Source of the DNA: Trichosphaerium sp. ATCC 40318
Taxonomy: Eukaryota; Discosea; Flabellinia; Trichosidae
DNA: 64,000 nt
Direction: 5' to 3'
Assembly (NCBI GenBank): GCA_038496445.1
Contig: JALMLS010000015.1
Location: 186,001-250,000, forward strand
Shown: piece after piece, positions 26,126 through 36,828 of the stretch
How positions within the stretch are numbered: the first letter of the stretch is position 1
Layout of the letters: each line of letters opens with the position of its first letter
The notes under the pieces: generated by a model
The model's input: the letters and a program-made list of their open reading frames with translations, nothing else
What the model was told of the DNA's origin: nothing
Database searches by the model: none
Program-made: the position numbers and the translations under genes

Positions 26126-27154
26126 ACTCTATGTAAACACAATGTTAGGCCATTATGATTGTTTACAAAATAACTTGTTTTAAACAACACAAAAACCTTC
26201 CGGAATACGATAGTAGTATACTCCTGAGCATATTGTACGCGTTCAAACGTTTGGAGGCACAAAAATTGTTGGCAGTAAACAACGTGATTGCTCTGATTTT
26301 TGAGCTTTTTTTGTGTTTCACGTGACGTTTAAACAACGGTAAAAACACGGACGTACGTTACGTATAGGCTTAACGTTAACCTTCTCGCTGGGTTTGCCCA
26401 GGTTAATACTATTTGATCTACGCATGCTCATTGTATATAAGATTCTGGGTAAGCCGGCTTCAGTGCTTCGCTGGTTGTTTACGCTTGGTGTTTTTAAGGT
26501 AAAGTCAAACAATTCCTCAAAAAAACTGCTTAATCGCTATATAGCGCTACAAACGTGGTGTATAGTTTTTGTACATTTACCGAACTCCGCTTCACCAGGA
26601 CGTGAGGGCTGCGCAGCTCTAAGCTAAAAATATTTTCAGTGAATAGGGGTTTCTTTTTTCTTTTGGGAACTCTTTACCTTGCTTTATTTTTGCGACAAGA
26701 TACGAGAAAACAAAACCCCAATAGTGAGAACAAGCTTTGAGTACTACAAGATAAAACTTGCAAGAAGTCACGTGCATACGTATGGTTTGACTGTATATAA
26801 CATTATTAGACATCTAGCACTCCTTAGAAGTACTCAACAACATTTTGATGACGCCTCTTGGTTCTACTGCAAAGTACTGCTTACAATTTTCTCGGATGCT
26901 TAATGACGTCAGTAGGAGAGTGCCTATTCACAGCTTTTACACCTTTTTTAGAAGTTGAGAATACTTGTTTGCGTAAACCAATACCTGACTTTCCTAGCGT
27001 TGAAAACAAGACAAGTTGGTTAAGCCAATAAAAAAAGCGTGTTTTCCAAACCCAACCAGCCTTTTGCATATTATGACCGATATCTTACGTAAGCTACATT
27101 ACTGTTGTAAGCTTGGAAGAGTAACATTAGCGAATAGGACGGCTTGACAATGGT
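26126..27154. other. Gene-poor stretch
   Basis: One kilobase with no ORF, RNA gene or repeat that I can support. Short open frames on both strands (for example plus 26679-26903) lack family resemblance and splice signals. It contains CACGTG sites (near 26320 and 26771). Confidence 0.45.
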
Positions 27155-28571
27155 ATGGCGGTGCTTGACATTTCGACATTTTATACGCAAAACAAACAAG
27201 CTCAGGAGGAAGTAGCCGCTTGCTTAAAACAAGGCATAGTAATAACACCAAGCAGAAGAGAATTTATCGTATTTCTTTCTGTTTAAGCTGAAACGTACTT
27301 CATTTTTAGAGATGGAAGGAGTTGGTAGCCTATGGATTACTGGGACGGGTATTGATCAGAGTATAGTGAAGAAAATGTTTGATGAAACTACAAAATTCTT
27401 TCAAATGCCTCTTGAATACAAGAGAAAGCTTATAAAGAGATCAAAGATGGGTCGCGGTTATATTCCTTTTGAGACGGAGAACGGTAATAAATTTGCTGTA
27501 CGTGTCAATAGAACAGTCATTATAATACGTGCCAATCTATTGGTTGACAACCTTAACCGTTTTTTGAAATGTTGACACCAAGAGCTCTGCAAATGGTCTG
27601 AATGCACTAGAAAGTAGTAAAAAACGCGGTTTTAACTATTTATTTTTTAAAAGAAATTCATTCAAGACTATAAATTGGCGTTTTATCTTTTGTAGTGAAT
27701 AAACTTTAGGGCAGGGACGGATTCCCAAATGACCCTATTGAGAAGTTTGGTATTGGTCCTTTACATGTTCCAAACGAAGAAGTGTTCACGTGTGATGAAC
27801 TTAGTTGGTTCTACGATGATAACGTATGGCCAGATAGACCTCGTTTTGAACTTGCTTGGAGGGACTATACTCATGCAATGAGAAATCTTTTGTTCGTTAT
27901 ATTGAGGTTCGCTGATTAGCAGTGATGGTATAACTAATTGCTATGGTAGAATAAGTAGTATGGCTCTGGGTATCGATGAAGAAAAACTTATAAAAGCACA
28001 CTATAACGGACCTTTCTCTCTGAAAGGAATGAACTACCCGAAAGTTGAAAATCCAAAAGAAAACCAAAATGCTAGATTCCCTGAGCACACAGATATTGGT
28101 ACTTTTACTATTTTATCTATGACAGATGCAAAGGATTCTTTACAAGTAAAGAATGTTTCAGGAAACTGGGTATGCGAGATAAGATACTCAAAAGACAACT
28201 CGTTTCTGACTTTTTTTTTCTTCGAAAACAGATTCCTGTTGACCCTGAACCTGGTTGTTTTTTTCTGAATATAGGTGAAACGATGGCACGATGGACTAAC
28301 GATAGATGGCGCGCAACACCTCATCGCGTAATATGGCCGTCAATTCCTCAGGTAACCGAAAAAAACTTCAGACTATTTCTACCTTTTTTTGTAGCAACGT
28401 ATGTCTTTTGGGTTTTTCGCATTACCACGCCCTGATACGCCCATTGATTGTATAATCCAAGGTTCTGAGAATAAAAAATATCCTTCAATTACTATGAACC
28501 AAATGTTCCAAGAAAGAATGGCTGGTTTAGCTGGCTTGGCGTCAACACGAAAGTTACAAAAAAAGCAATAA
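27155..28571 (+). CDS. 2-oxoglutarate/Fe(II) dioxygenase (isopenicillin-N-synthase-like)
   Basis: Multi-exon member of the non-haem iron dioxygenase family, which hydroxylates or desaturates small molecules using 2-oxoglutarate and O2. ATG 27155 (MAVLDISTFY) begins the DIOX_N region, with GVGSLWITGTGI (near 27318) matching the family's G-F-x-x-I/V-x-N-H-G position. The catalytic core has RFPEHTDIGTFTIL (28076: iron ligands H and D), GCFFLNIGETMARWTNDRW, and ATPHRVIW (iron ligand H), followed by the RMSFGFF segment with the co-substrate Arg region. All three metal ligands are present, so it is likely active. The first intron seems to be GC-AG (27234-27309); the others are GT-AG. Substrate unknown. 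Confidence 0.87.
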
Positions 28572-28893
28572 ATCAAAATATGTTCATAAACTCTTCATAA
28601 GAGATCAAGATATTGAGACATACCCTCTGAGCTATCTAGTATTTCTGAGTTAATACTAGCTGCTCAAAGAAGCAAATAAGGGTATTTTGTAGCCTCACAA
28701 AGAGATGTGAACGTTGTTAAAATAGAATGTTCAAGAATCAACTTGACCAGACGAAATACCAATACAAAATTAACTCTACTGGCTGTAAACCGTCGTTAAC
28801 CGTTCACTCAATCATATTACATTTTGTACAGAGCGTATAGACCCAATACACTTAAAATACAACAACAATTGAACGGAAGATTGAAACAAGACG
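28572..28893. other. Intergenic spacer
   Basis: About 320 bases between the dioxygenase and the MORN gene. It must include the MORN promoter. No feature recognised. Confidence 0.45.
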
Positions 28894-30171
28894 ATGGACG
28901 ACTCTAAAAGGCGTAAGGACACCTGTTTACATGATAACGTATTAATTTTCTTCTAAAAGACTTTAAACCGGCCCCACAAACTCTCTCGATATCAGACCTT
29001 CCATCAGATGTACAAATACTCATTTCAAGCTACACCAAAGAGATTTTCTCCAAATGGCACGTGAGCAATAAAGCGAAAAAATCCGAGAAAGAAAATGGAT
29101 GTTCTCGTTTTTTTAACTCGTATTAGGCATATACTCTCACGTAAGATGGCTACAATGACACATTACGATAATGAGTGTAAACGTAGAGGCACATGGCTTT
29201 CGTGGCACGATAATGGGAGAATATTCAGGTCTGTACATATGCGTAATGATGAAGCTTATGGAGAACACAAAGAGTGGAGTGATAATGGACAACTCGTTCT
29301 AAAAACATTCATGACACCTAACGGCGCCACAGGAGATTACTTTCAATGGTATGAGAATGGGCAAATGGAAATGAAGTGTTTCCTTAATAACGGTAAGGAG
29401 GAAGGTGTATACGATGAGTGGTATGATAATGGACAAAGACGTGTAAAGTGTTTTTTCATTAACGGAAAACAAGAAGGAGAAAGACTTGTTTGGCATGATA
29501 ACGGCCAACTTTTTGTAAAATGTCAACGCAAGAATGACTTGTTCGAGGGTGAGTATCGTTCATGGCATCCTAATGGACAATTACGCGTTGAAAAGCGTCT
29601 TGAGAAAGGTAAAGAAGTCGGTGAATACAAGCGTTTTTATGATAATGGACAAATCGAAATTCAATGCTTCAAGGAGAAGGATAAACAGAATGGTCCTTAT
29701 ATTCAATGGTATAAGAATGGCCAAATGGAACTTAAGTGTATGTTGAAAGATGGTCTTGAGGTTGGAGAGTATTACGAATGGTTTGATAACGGCCAGACGA
29801 AAATTCGCTGTTTTTTCATAAAAGGAAAACAACAAGGTCAAAGAAGAGTTTTTTATGATAACGGACAGCTCCGTGTTGAAGGCATAATGAAGGATGGTAA
29901 ATGGGACGGACTACTAAAAGGTTGGTGTTACTCAGGACAGCTCACATCCGAAAAACATATGCTTGATGGTGTCATAAATGGAGAGTGTAAAGAGTGGTAT
30001 AATAATGGACAGATAAAGACTCACTGTTTTAAAGTTAATGGATTGAAGCAAGGAGAGTATAAATTATGGTCAGCAAATGGTATTCTATTGGATTGGAGTA
30101 TGTTTAAGGATGACCAAAGGATTGAGCGTTTATCTAATTTAGTACAAGCAGAAGTACCAATTACGTTGTAG
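28894..30171 (+). CDS. MORN-like repeat protein, copy 2, with F-box-like cap
   Basis: About 13 MORN-like repeats of 23 residues (29190-30110), e.g. GEHKEWSDNGQLVLK and GEYRSWHPNGQLRVEK. The long open frame starts at ATG 29095, but I extend the gene upstream. ATG 28894 (MDDSKR) splices (GTAAGG...AAAAG, about 28911-28957) to FKPAPQTLSISDLPSDVQIL then ISSYTKEIFSKWH, an F-box-like cap comparable to LPVEIHLLIIDLDHEVYIKW of copy 1. A second intron (GTGAGC at 29060 to ACGTAAG before ATG 29145) would then restore frame to MATMTHYDNECKRRG, aligned with TAMTTRFDNQLKKHG of copy 1. The 5' model is inferred; without it the 29095 start gives an N-terminus without the cap. Repeats are certain, function unknown. 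Confidence 0.75.
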
Positions 30172-30381
30172 TACCAGTTGTGGATAAAAAACGAGTTTTT
30201 TTTAAATCTTTATTCGTAAAACCTACTTTCTTGTCGCTTATTTGTCCTATGTATAGTTCTTGTGAGGTGATGTAGTACAGCCACTTCAATTGCACAATAC
30301 ATTTTTGGTTTGACCGCACGTGAATTTGACTGATTGTGATAAAAAGTCTTTCTCCGACTATTTTTGTGACAAAGAAGCAAA

Positions 30382-33300
30382 ATGGCAACAGCAGACTTCA
30401 CAGCGCTCATAAAAGATAATCTAGAACCTTACTATGCTCTGTCTAAGAAATTTGGCGGCCCCGTTGCTGAACAGGTACGATCAGTTGGATCTAATTTAGT
30501 AACGTTACATTCTATCAAAAACTAGTTATTTCGCCACAAACCGCGCCTGTGGTTTATACAGCAATTGTTTTAGCACATTTTGGTTATTTCGCTCTACGCT
30601 CACTAAAAACGCTAGGCGGACCTCGTAAAAAAAGCTGTTGATCTTGAATTGGCACTTGTTAAAAAAGCGACAGGCACAAAGAAACCAGGCCAAGCAGCCT
30701 TTATGAAGGAGCTCGAACCTATCAGCAACCTCATGAAGCAAATTAGCGGTATGAAGGACAAGAACAGAGGTCATAAGCACTTTAACCACTTGAGTGGTGT
30801 TGGTGAAGGTAAGCGAGCGAACAGAACGCGGTTTTGACACAAAGTAAACAATATTGTCCGTTTCTTATCGGTTTTTTTTTAGGTATTCAAGGACTCGCTT
30901 GGGTTTGCGTCGAACCTACACCTGGTCCATTCGTAAAAGAAAGTATTGGATCTGCTGAATTCTGGACAAACAAAATCCGCAAAGAGTTCAAGGGAAAGTA
31001 CGTGCTGCCCCACTCATTTGCTCCTGTTTCCTAGCGGGTTTTTTTTTTTGTACTAACGTTTGCGATTTTAGAGATGCTGACCAAATTAAATGGGTAGAAG
31101 GATACACTGGCTTCCTAAAGGCTGTACGTGTCACAATAATTTTTTTTGTAGAGTTACTCTAAAAATAAGCTAAATGTCAATTTTCCCTTGTAGTTGATCC
31201 CTTACATCAAACAATACCATACAACCGGTTTATCTTGGAACACTGGTGGCGCTAAACAAGCCCCTGCTGCTAGTGGTGGCGCTCCTGTATCATCAAGCGG
31301 ATGTACGTTGTTTTGTCCGTTTCTGTAGTCAAAAAGCGTCAATATTTCTCTACGCGCGTTCCAATTATGTCTTCGTGTTTGTGACGTTGTTGCTGTACCT
31401 ACACGATTTTTTTCAAGCGTTTTTAAGCAAAAAAATCTAACACATTTCATAGCTGCCAGCGCCTTCGCTGCACTCATCAAAGAGCACATTGAACCGTATG
31501 TCGCCATCTCAAACAAATATGGAGGACCAGTAAAAGAACAAGCAGCTGCATTGAAGAAAGCTCTTGATCTCGAACTCGACTTGTTGAAAAAAGCTGAAGG
31601 CATGAAAAAACCAGCTCCAGCTGATTTCCAAAAAATGTTACAACCAATCAGTGCATTGATGATCTCTATTGGAGGCTTCAAAGATAAGAACAGAGGTCAC
31701 AAGCACTTCAACCATTTGAGTGGTGTCGGCGAAGGTAACCTTTTCAACAGGTTGGTGTTATTAATGACTTTGTAGGTGTTCAAGCGCTCGCTTGGGTTTG
31801 TATCGAACCTACACCAGGTCCTCATGTTAAGGAAACAACTGGATCTGCTGAATTCTGGACAAACAAAATTCGTAAAGAGTTCAAGGGAAAGTACGTCCTT
31901 GTCTATCATCAAACTACTTGTTTTATTGTTTATGGTACTAATCTCTTTGTGTAGAGACGCGGAACAAATCAAATGGGTTGAGGGCTTCACTGGATTCTTG
32001 AAGGCTGTACGTTGTTACTTTTGCACGAATGCGACCAATTGTACTTATTTAATGATTTATTAGTTGGTTGGATACATTAAACAATACCACACAACCGGGT
32101 TATCTTGGAACACTGGTGGTGCCAAGAGCACAGGAAGTGCTGGTGCCGTTCCTGCACCTACTGGAGGAAGTACGTATTTTTAAGAGTTTTTTTTGATTGT
32201 GAATTGTTATTCTTATTGTATTAGGTTCCGCTGGCTTCGCTGCACTCATCAAAGAGCACATTGAACCATACGTCACCATCTCAAACAAATATGGTGGACC
32301 AGTAAAAGAACAAGCAGCTGCATTGAAGAAGGCTCTTGATCTCGAACTCGACTTGTTGAAAAAAGCTGAAGGCATGAAAAAGCCAGCACCAGCTGATTTC
32401 CAAAAAATGTTACAACCAATCAGTGCATTGATGATCTCTATTGGAGGCTTCAAAGACAAGAACAGAGGACATAAATACTTCAACCATTTGAGTGGAGTCG
32501 GTGAAGGTAACTTTTACTCAAAGTATGCTATTTACCTTCTAATCTGCTTGTAGGTGTTCAAGCGCTCGCTTGGGTTTGTATTGAACCTACACCAGGTCCT
32601 CACGTCAAAGAAACAATTGGATCTGCTGAGTTCTGGACAAACAAAATCCGCAAAGAGTTCAAGGGAAAGTACGTAGTACTTACTTACACTTATAAATGCT
32701 GACGTGTATATGTAGAGACGAAGAACAAATTAAATGGGTTGAGGGTTTCACTGGATTCTTGAAAGCTGTGCGTTTGAAACATCCTCCAAGCGTTGAAACA
32801 CGAACTAATATGGTTTAGCTCGTTGTTTTCATCAAACAACACCACACAACTGGTTTATCTTGGGGCACTGGTGCTGCACGTCCAAGTGCTACTGGCGGAG
32901 CCGCTCCAGCAGGTATGTCATTATTACTACAAGCAAAAATGTAACTAGTTTGTTTTCTTAGTTGCTGGTGGCTTTGATGGTATTATCAAAGAGTTCCTCG
33001 AACCATACGTTGCATTATCTACAAAGATTGGTGGACCAGTTGCTGAACAAGTTCGTATTTTTGCTTTTCACAAATTATTTTTGGAGCGTCATTCTCACGT
33101 GATTGGTTTAGGCTAAAGCTTTTGAAAAAGCTGTAAAACTTGAAGGTGATCTCATCAAAAAGGCAAAGGGAATGAAGAAACCTGCTCCAGCTAAATTACA
33201 AGAACTCCTTGGACCTATCAGGTACGCCTTTTTTTGCTTTCTCGCCTTAAGTTTTCTTGTTGCTTTGTGTACTTATTAATGTGTGATTATTTAGCAAAGA

Positions 33301-33707
33301 GATGATGACTGTTTCAGCTTTCAAAGATAAGCATAGAGCTCACAAGGATAAAAACTTCATTGCTGGTGTTGCTGAAGGTGTTGCTGTATTAGGATGGGTT
33401 GCTGTTGAACCTGCTCCTGGACCTTATGTTAAGGGCACTATTCCTAGCTCTGAGTTCTGGACGAACAAGATCCTCACTGAGTTCAAGGGAAAGTACGTAT
33501 CACTTGATCTTTTATTTATGTTTCCTAACGCGATTGAATAGAGGTGAAATGCAAACCAATTGGGTTAAGGCATTCAACGGATTTTTAAAGGCGGTACGTA
33601 TTCTTGATGTCTTTGTTGTTATTTGTTGTTCCCGTTTACTCATTTTCTATTAGTTGTTGCCATTCATCAAGGCTGAGCATACCACTGGATTGACATGGGG
33701 AAAATAA
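30382..33707 (+). CDS. Four tandem CAP N-terminal (HFD) domains
   Basis: Many-exon gene. It encodes four successive copies of the helical folded domain of cyclase-associated protein (CAP/Srv2), which binds ADP-actin/cofilin ends and speeds filament turnover. Start MATADFTALIKDNLEPYYAL. Each copy shows (E)PY(V/Y)A(I/L)S.K.GGPV.EQ, KDKNRGHKHFNHLSGVGEG, LAWV(C/A)(I/V)EPTPGP, EFWTNKI(R/L)KEFKGK and (H/Y)HTTGL(S/T)W. Domains: 30382-31300, 31453-32172, 32225-32912 and 32961-33707, joined by short Gly/Ala/Ser linkers. Absent: the N-terminal oligomerisation coil, Pro-rich segments, WH2 and the CARP domain; the stop follows domain 4 directly (LTWGK). Domain 4 is the most divergent. Introns repeat at equivalent sites. 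Domain identity is strong; activity is inferred. Confidence 0.92.
31453..32912 (+). repeat. Recent internal duplication of CAP domains 2 and 3
   Basis: The exons of domain 2 (31453-31735) and domain 3 (32225-32506) are almost identical at the DNA level, including most third codon positions, over the long exon encoding KEHIEPYV..SNKYGGPVKEQ to NHLSGVGEG. Introns between them differ. This suggests a recent duplication or exon-limited gene conversion; domains 1 and 4 are clearly more distant. Confidence 0.8.
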
Positions 33708-34499
33708 GTTTGATTTATTGATCTTATCCTTTGTCCTTATTAAACAGAAATTTCAGAGCAATAAAATCTGTTTACTGTCAAAATTTTGTTTGTAATTTTT
33801 GTTAGGGTTCCGATTTTTTGGAATTATTACGCCTGTAAATAGAGAGACAATATTCTAATTGCTGTAGTAACGATAAACTAGTCCGTTGCAGCACATACAC
33901 GCGCTTTATTACATCGTTTCTTTGACATTCTTCAAAATGTTGTACAGTCGAAGTATTCCATTTTATTGTACATAGAGGTACAACAAAGTGCTTTTGTATC
34001 GAATCCTCCAGTTCAGTGTGTCAACAAAAGGTGAAAAAAAGTAGCTATTGTTAGCTGACACGTCAAGTTTACCATACTTTCGTAAATGCATTAAAGCTTA
34101 CGTAAACAGTACTTGTGGCGTTTGCCGCTACCTACATACAGATAATTTAGCCAAGCTTGTCCCTCTAAGTACGTCAAACAGCACATTTATAGCATGTGTA
34201 GCTTATTAGTATAGCACTTCTCGATCCAAAGACAAAGAACAGAGAAGATATTAATGTAGTATAAGTTGATTCGTTACATTACTCTAAGAAGGTAAACGAC
34301 ATAGGAAATGCCAAAAAAAAAAGAGAAATAAAATTCAGAGAAACAAAAACCAAAACAGGCAAGTAAATAATTAAAATAAAACAGTATAGTATTAATATCT
34401 ACATTTAATTTATGTGCGTATAGAACGCCTTTACATTATTTACAGAGTTTAGCCATTATGTACAAAAAAACCAAGAGTGGTTTCGTCGGGTTGGCATCT
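33708..34499. other. Convergent intergenic region
   Basis: Nearly 800 bases between two stop codons (CAP-N array and Ubl-CARP gene). It holds AATAAA-like sequence (33757) soon after the first stop, consistent with a polyadenylation signal. No gene or RNA feature recognised. Confidence 0.5.
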
Positions 34500-35312
34500 T
34501 TAGTGGCATGAGCATTCTCCACTTTCATGTAGATCCAAGTCGGCAATGATCGCGTAGCCGTTACCATTTTTTTTAACGTTGTTGATCCCAATTGTTCGTA
34601 GTTTATGTTCGTGGACGTCCCAGTGTGTTACTTCTTGAACGAAGAAAGACATTGGTACATCGAACTCTGTTGTTCCGTTTCGAATGCGTAAATCCGTCGT
34701 GCTTGAGGTGATAATCTTCCCGTGAGCAACTGTGCTGTCGTTTACTTGTAAATTGACGTTTTCTGATAAGTCGATTTGAATTGTCGAGACTGTCGATTCG
34801 TTCTCTTGGATGACCGTGAGGTTATGACATCTCGTTATTTCTAAGCTAGAAATAACACCGTTGAATCGTACTACGCAGTTATCGCAAGCTACGATTGAAA
34901 GATGGGCGACACGTCTTGGAATCGTAACATTTGTATTTTTGCAAAATGAAATGTCAACGCCTTGTCCCATAGTAGCTTTGTTCACAGTGATGTTACCACC
35001 GTTGAACCGAGATACCTTCCAAGCGCGTCCACGAACACCAAATACGGATGTTTTGCCAAAGGCAAGAGGATTTGCTTGAGGTTTTGGTTTTTGGCCTTGT
35101 ACGAAGTTTATGGTTGCTCCATCTTTGATATTATAATCCCCGACGCGTTTACTATCTGATAGCTCGTCTCCGGCGAAAAATAAGCGTTGAAGCGAAAGTG
35201 GAATTCCTACTTCGGCTTGAAATTTTTTCTTCAAAGAATGTATGGTGTCTTTGTCTTCAATGTCGAATGTATATGTACTGTAATGTTTGATTGTTCTTAT
35301 ATGTACTCTCAT
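34500..35312 (-). CDS. Ubiquitin-like domain fused to CARP (CAP C-terminal) domain
   Basis: Single-exon 270-residue protein. Residues 1-72 are ubiquitin-like: MRVHIRTI, DTIHSLKKKFQAEVGIPLSL then QRLFFAGDEL, and DYNIKDGATINFV. There is no C-terminal GlyGly, so it is an integral Ubl, not a conjugated one. Residues about 92-240 have the CAP_C/CARP beta-helix pattern: GRAWKVSRFNGGNITV, a repeated strand pattern (HLSIVACDNCVVRFNG, SSLEITRCHNLTVIQ, STIQIDLSENVNLQVND) and FDVPMSFFVQEV, comparable to the EFPVPEQF end of CAP. In CAP this domain binds ADP-actin and recharges it with ATP. It lies tail-to-tail with the CAP N-domain array. The CARP call is by pattern; the alternative is the related TBCC/RP2 fold. 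C-terminus: GECSCH. Confidence 0.78.
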   Translation of the reverse strand: MRVHIRTIKHYSTYTFDIEDKDTIHSLKKKFQAEVGIPLSLQRLFFAGDELSDSKRVGDYNIKDGATINFVQGQKPKPQANPLAFGKTSVFGVRGRAWKVSRFNGGNITVNKATMGQGVDISFCKNTNVTIPRRVAHLSIVACDNCVVRFNGVISSLEITRCHNLTVIQENESTVSTIQIDLSENVNLQVNDSTVAHGKIITSSTTDLRIRNGTTEFDVPMSFFVQEVTHWDVHEHKLRTIGINNVKKNGNGYAIIADLDLHESGECSCH

Positions 35313-35681
35313 TTGTTGTCTTTTGTTGTTATCCTTGTATGTTTTTTAAATTATGGTTTAAGTTAGGTCGGGCATTTCGTTCAGAAAAGTCGGTTACGCG
35401 ATTTTTTGGGAATTTTTTTCAGAAAAAAAAAAGGTCCTTTGTTTTCTCCGCCGCGTTCTTTTTGACGAACGTATTGAAGCCGTGAAATACGTGCTTTTCT
35501 ATTGTAAACAGCTTTAGAATAACATTCTTGAATTCTCCTATCGACATTTCGTGATGCAATGTCGTTTGACATTTCGTCGTAAAAACATACGTAAACAACT
35601 CCACAAGATGCCAAAGGTTCAATACGTACGTCTATAACATCACGGGTATTTTCAAACTTCACGAAATTCGATTCAGTGAAA

Positions 35682-36231
35682 ATGGCGTCTTGGAGCGTTT
35701 ATGGGGTTTCTACGTTTTACCCACTTTTATTCACATAAGTTAACAAATGGATACCGTCTCAAAGGCATTGTATTCACTCCGGTAGTCAACGGGTTCACAC
35801 TTGGAAATTTCAATCCGGAGCAAGCTAACATTCTAAGAGCCTTTACTGCTGCGTAAACAACAAGTTTATAGTACTACCTTGCAATGTATGATGCTATATT
35901 GCCTACGTAGGCACGTACAAAGAACATGTGCTTCAATACACACGAAATTATTCGAAAAAAACCTTTGCAGAAGTGCCAAGTTACAACCGTGTTGCACATG
36001 TGAATAGTGTATTTACAATAACATTCAACAAAACGCCTTTCGGAGGAGCAAGGAGCACTACAATTTTATTTAGCATGAAATGTTACAACATATCATGTTA
36101 TATTTTTTTACACAGGGCTTCCCTCTGAACAGTTTATGATGTTCAGTACCAATACTAAACAACTTGCGAAGCTACAATTTTCCGCTAACAGACTTAATGT
36201 AACAGCACTTAAGTCAGTTGTCGAAATATGA
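35682..36231 (+). CDS. Possible small spliced gene, unknown
   Basis: Plus-strand segments look coding but do not all join in one frame. ATG 35682 (MASWSVYG) splices over 34 nt to LTNGYRLKGIVFTPVVNG then FTLGNFNPEQANILRAF (to 35852). Later segments are TYKEHVLQYTRNYSKKTF and FGGARSTTILFSMK (35913-36085), which join in frame over a 34-nt intron to WLPSEQFMMFSTNTKQL and ...LKSVVEI with stop near 36231. Only the middle junction (GTAAAC...CTACGTAG, about 35854-35910) is out by one base. It may be a real gene with a junction I misplace, or a recent pseudogene. No family recognised. Confidence 0.3.
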
Positions 36232-36330
36232 ACTCAAATACCGCATTAAACGAGATGATTTTAACAATGAATACTAGTTTATTACAACAGAAAAGTTATC
36301 ACGTGACGTGATAAGTGTTTTTTGAGTGTT

Positions 36331-36828
36331 TTAAATTGCTTTGAAGGTACACTTGAACTTGGAGCGGTTCCAGCTCAAAACAATGTAGTACTTATACAAT
36401 AGAGCGCTCCAAGCCTGTCGGGTATGATCTTCCTTCCCTGGTAAATTTTCAGGCACTGATATCTGTTTGTTCGTCATTGGATTAAATACCCTCTTTATGC
36501 CGGCGTATAAAAGTGCTTTCCATACAAACTTCATCATAACACCACAAAATACTGTATTTGAGTCCAACGTCCCTCCTTTAACAGCATCAGTTGCAGAATT
36601 TGCACGAACCAATAATGCGTCCTCGTCAAGGGACGTTTTTGAAGAGCCTTTGATGAATTTTACAGTGTCTTCACATCTACTGCGATCGTCTGTGAGAACT
36701 GCGTAACCGTCGAAGTGGCCTGGAATATCGTTCGTAGCCTTGGCGACACCTTCAGATGTTAACTCTACTGTTGTTTGGTCCACGTTCATGTGTCTTAGAA
36801 GACATAGCTCTACACTCTCTGCTAACAT
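36331..36828 (-). CDS. Histidine-phosphatase-like protein, RHM family, copy 1
   Basis: Single-exon 165-residue protein, first of three tandem copies. The histidine phosphatase superfamily pattern is partly kept: CLLRHMNVD (RHG motif changed to RHM) near the N-terminus, LTSEGVAKA, and LTDDRSRCEDTVKFI, which corresponds to the SDxxRxxxTA region with the second Arg. The second catalytic His, normally in a GHG/SHGG motif, is missing: the matching place reads VFCGVMMKFVWKALLYAG. The enzyme is therefore probably inactive or altered. The C-terminus WSALLYKYYIVLSWNR is conserved in the three copies. Start MLAESVE is longer than in copies 2 and 3 by a few residues. Confidence 0.65.
   Translation of the reverse strand: MLAESVELCLLRHMNVDQTTVELTSEGVAKATNDIPGHFDGYAVLTDDRSRCEDTVKFIKGSSKTSLDEDALLVRANSATDAVKGGTLDSNTVFCGVMMKFVWKALLYAGIKRVFNPMTNKQISVPENLPGKEDHTRQAWSALLYKYYIVLSWNRSKFKCTFKAI

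Noticed and set aside
26679-26903. Plus-strand ORF in the gene-poor stretch
   Set aside because: No ATG context, family or splice partner that would support it.
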